Source: a virus. Taken from it: a DNA stretch of 21,675 bases. Location of the stretch: the IMG/VR virus record IMGVR_UViG_3300020473_000142, positions 1-21,675 of that record. One strand, 5' to 3'. The translations under genes were made by a program, and so were the position numbers. Positions 19,969-21,675 of the stretch are shown here, one piece after another (positions within the stretch are counted from its first letter, which is position 1; every line of letters starts with the position of its first letter). Below the pieces are notes generated by a model. That model was given only the letters and a program-made list of their open reading frames with translations, did not search any database and was not told where the DNA came from.

Positions 19969-21651
19969 ATGGGTAAGTACCAAGACGAATTGAGACTTGA
20001 CATACAGGAAAGTCAAAAAGCGCAAAGAGATGTAACCAGAAGAGCTTTAGAAGAGTTTGAGCGAACTGGTGGCTTTACTCGACCTCCCGCATTACGAGAT
20101 GTTCTCCCAGGTATTAAAGAAAACCCAACAGGCTTTCTTCCTCAAGGGCAAAGATCAAGCATTCAGATGATGAATTACCAAGGGATGCCTGGGCAAATGT
20201 ATGCAAATGCTCCTGATGTAGCGCCTGGTACAAAATTCGGAACTGATTTATATCCACCCCCACCTCCTTATCAACCTCCAGTAGTTGTTACACCTCCACC
20301 AGATGACCCAGGAGAAACTATACCTCCTGATGATGTTGGCGGGATGGACCCAGATTTTGATGAACTAGAAATAATTAACGCATCAAGAAAAGAACAAGGG
20401 CTTCCTCCATTTAAAACAATGGATGATTTTTATGATTACATTGCAGACATAAACGAAGGTGGTCCTGCTGGAAATTTGCCTTTTATGAGTGAAGGTGGCG
20501 TTATGTCATTGCCTCAAGGATTTGCTGGTGGAGGAGGCGCTGGAGGTGTAGGCAAATCAGAAGAAAAAAGACAACAGGAGGAAGTTGAAGAACAAATTGG
20601 CAGAAATCTTTTTGGAGGCATAGGAAATTTATTTAGAAATATTGGTATAGGCAGAGCAGGAAGAATGCAGCGCAGAGCTGATAGAAGAGCGATGCGACAA
20701 CAGCGCAGGGCTGATAGAAGAGCGATGCGATCTAATCAACCTATGGTTATGCCTTCCTCTGGCCAACCTCAACCGCCAAGTTCTGCCCCTGCACAACAAG
20801 AGCCAATTGGAAGAAAGCAGCGCAGGGCTAATCGAAGACAAAAAATTAAAAATATATTTAATGTTTTTCCTGATGCAAAGCAGGAAATCCTTGATCAAAT
20901 AATTCCAAACGAATCTAACAGCGAATTAATTAGGCAGGCTAAAAGATACGCGCCATATATTGGAGCTCCATATCAATCTGCGGTTAGAGATATAAGATCC
21001 CTCATTAGAAGACAAAGATTTGGAGCTGGACCAAGTGGACAACCAGGAACAATAAAAAGTGCAGGTCCGACCATAGATTTTGGTCGTTATGCTGATGGCG
21101 GGATTGCGCAGTTACCTGTAGAAATGAGTTTCGGTGGCGTAATGCAAGGCATAGGTAAAGGTCTTGGCGCTCTTTCAGAAGGCATGAATTCAGGAAGTTC
21201 TTCTGGTTTTGATGATGTTAATGAAGAAGACATTGAAAACATGACAAGAGAAGAACTGATTGAATACATAAAGTCCGGTAAAGCAAAGAAAAAAGGAAGC
21301 GGTCTTGGGGCTGATTTAAGAACCATTGGCTCTGGTATAAAAGATATTTTTGCAGGGGGCGCTGGAGCGCCAACTGCCGCAGCTGACGGTGGACTGATGT
21401 ACCTTGCTCAAGGAGATATGGTTGAAGATTTTCCTAGAGTAAACGGGCCTATCTCTGGGCCAGGAACAGAAACATCTGATGATATACCAGCCATGCTAAG
21501 TGATGGTGAGTTTGTCGTTAACGCAAAAGCAGTTAGAGGTATTGGTAAATTAAAAGGCGCTAATAAAAGCAAAGCTGACCAAAGGCGGGAAGGCGCAAGA
21601 ATGATGTACGCATTGCAACGTGCTGGTGAACAGGCAATTAGGAGAGCGTAA
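19969..21651 (+). CDS. Large low-complexity virion protein with DDIPAMLSDGEFVVNA C-terminus
   Basis: 560 residues, GGTGGA site before the ATG. The N-terminal region is helical and polar, then proline-rich (about 98-125, PPPPPYQPPVVVTPPP). Residues about 225-280 are Arg-rich with a near-perfect repeat RRADRRAMR. Three short Gly/hydrophobic modules recur: GGVMSLPQGFAGG, DGGIAQLPVEMSFGG and DGGLMYLAQGDMV. The end is a conserved block, NGPISGPGTETSDDIPAMLS then DGEFVVNAKAVRG and RRE-GARMMYALQR, which I recall from large virion proteins of marine podoviruses. Probably an internal or ejected virion protein; no enzymatic motif seen. The stop overlaps the next ATG. Confidence 0.72.
   Translation: MGKYQDELRLDIQESQKAQRDVTRRALEEFERTGGFTRPPALRDVLPGIKENPTGFLPQGQRSSIQMMNYQGMPGQMYANAPDVAPGTKFGTDLYPPPPPYQPPVVVTPPPDDPGETIPPDDVGGMDPDFDELEIINASRKEQGLPPFKTMDDFYDYIADINEGGPAGNLPFMSEGGVMSLPQGFAGGGGAGGVGKSEEKRQQEEVEEQIGRNLFGGIGNLFRNIGIGRAGRMQRRADRRAMRQQRRADRRAMRSNQPMVMPSSGQPQPPSSAPAQQEPIGRKQRRANRRQKIKNIFNVFPDAKQEILDQIIPNESNSELIRQAKRYAPYIGAPYQSAVRDIRSLIRRQRFGAGPSGQPGTIKSAGPTIDFGRYADGGIAQLPVEMSFGGVMQGIGKGLGALSEGMNSGSSSGFDDVNEEDIENMTREELIEYIKSGKAKKKGSGLGADLRTIGSGIKDIFAGGAGAPTAAADGGLMYLAQGDMVEDFPRVNGPISGPGTETSDDIPAMLSDGEFVVNAKAVRGIGKLKGANKSKADQRREGARMMYALQRAGEQAIRRA
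20668..20730 (+). repeat. Two 30-base near-identical Arg-rich repeats, 33-base period
   Basis: 20668-20697 and 20701-20730 differ by one base and encode Q-R-R-A-D-R-R-A-M-R twice. A third, degraded copy begins at 20818 (QRRANRR). All lie within the 560-residue protein gene. Confidence 0.85.
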
Positions 21652-21675
21652 TGGGTATTTTTGATAGTGGAACTG
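21651..21675 (+). CDS. Start of next virion-region gene (3' truncated)
   Basis: The ATG at 21651 overlaps the upstream TAA by one base. Eight codons, MGIFDSGT, are visible before the window ends. The overlap and same-strand order suggest a continuing structural operon; the product cannot be named from eight residues. Confidence 0.55.

Noticed and set aside
1-21675. tRNA, CRISPR array, insertion sequence or integrase
   Set aside because: Looked for cloverleaf arms, regular spaced repeats and transposase motifs on both strands; none seen. All repeats found are coding tandem repeats.

Overview
This window is part of a tailed bacteriophage genome: the structural and lysis half of what is most likely a marine podovirus. 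Every gene I can support lies on the + strand. Genes are packed tightly, many with ATGA, TAATG or GTGA stop/start overlaps, and the base composition is moderately AT-rich. I see no integrase, plasmid or host genes, no tRNA and no CRISPR. A capsid gene set, a tail adaptor plus nozzle-type protein, and the absence of sheath or tape-measure genes point to a short-tailed phage. Several proteins are of types I associate with uncultured marine phages: the GroES-like protein beside the head genes, the small basic 'YPSAYAN' proteins, the phage 2OG-Fe(II) oxygenase, and the large protein ending in a DDIPAMLSDGEFVVNAKAVRG-like motif. The host cannot be read from the sequence; a marine proteobacterium or cyanobacterium is an inference.

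Layout. Bases 1-5633 are the head module: the C-terminal end of the portal, small accessory genes, a GroES-like cochaperonin, a scaffold-like protein, two further head-region genes and the HK97-fold major capsid protein. Bases 5634-5748 are the only sizeable non-coding gap. It holds a clear intrinsic terminator, then two interlocking inverted repeats that can form an H-type RNA pseudoknot ending inside the Shine-Dalgarno sequence of the next gene. Bases 5749-8992 encode small structural proteins, head-tail adaptor/connector candidates and a Cys4 protein. Bases 9003-12976 are the receptor-binding section: a repeat-rich beta protein, a 974-residue fibre with about 38 YadA-head-like 17-residue repeats and a C-terminal S74 autoprocessing chaperone domain, and a small follower.

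Bases 12976-13680 encode a 2OG-Fe(II) oxygenase. Bases 13664-16830 are an unusually crowded lysis/membrane cassette: several one- or two-TM proteins (one with a canonical EF-hand), a secreted Cys-rich protein, an Rz-like inner-membrane spanin overlapped by an Rz1-like lipoprotein, and a T4-type lysozyme with an E-C-T triad. Bases 16830-19912 return to virion genes: a nozzle-like protein, a small follower and three consecutive very basic Cys-containing proteins. A sigma70-like promoter candidate precedes a 560-residue low-complexity virion protein (19969-21651). The next gene begins at 21651 and runs off the right edge.

The most interesting signal is the terminator-plus-pseudoknot leader at 5641-5748. 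Also notable are the multi-holin-candidate lysis cassette, the three basic proteins, and short C-terminal and tryptophan motifs shared by several virion proteins.
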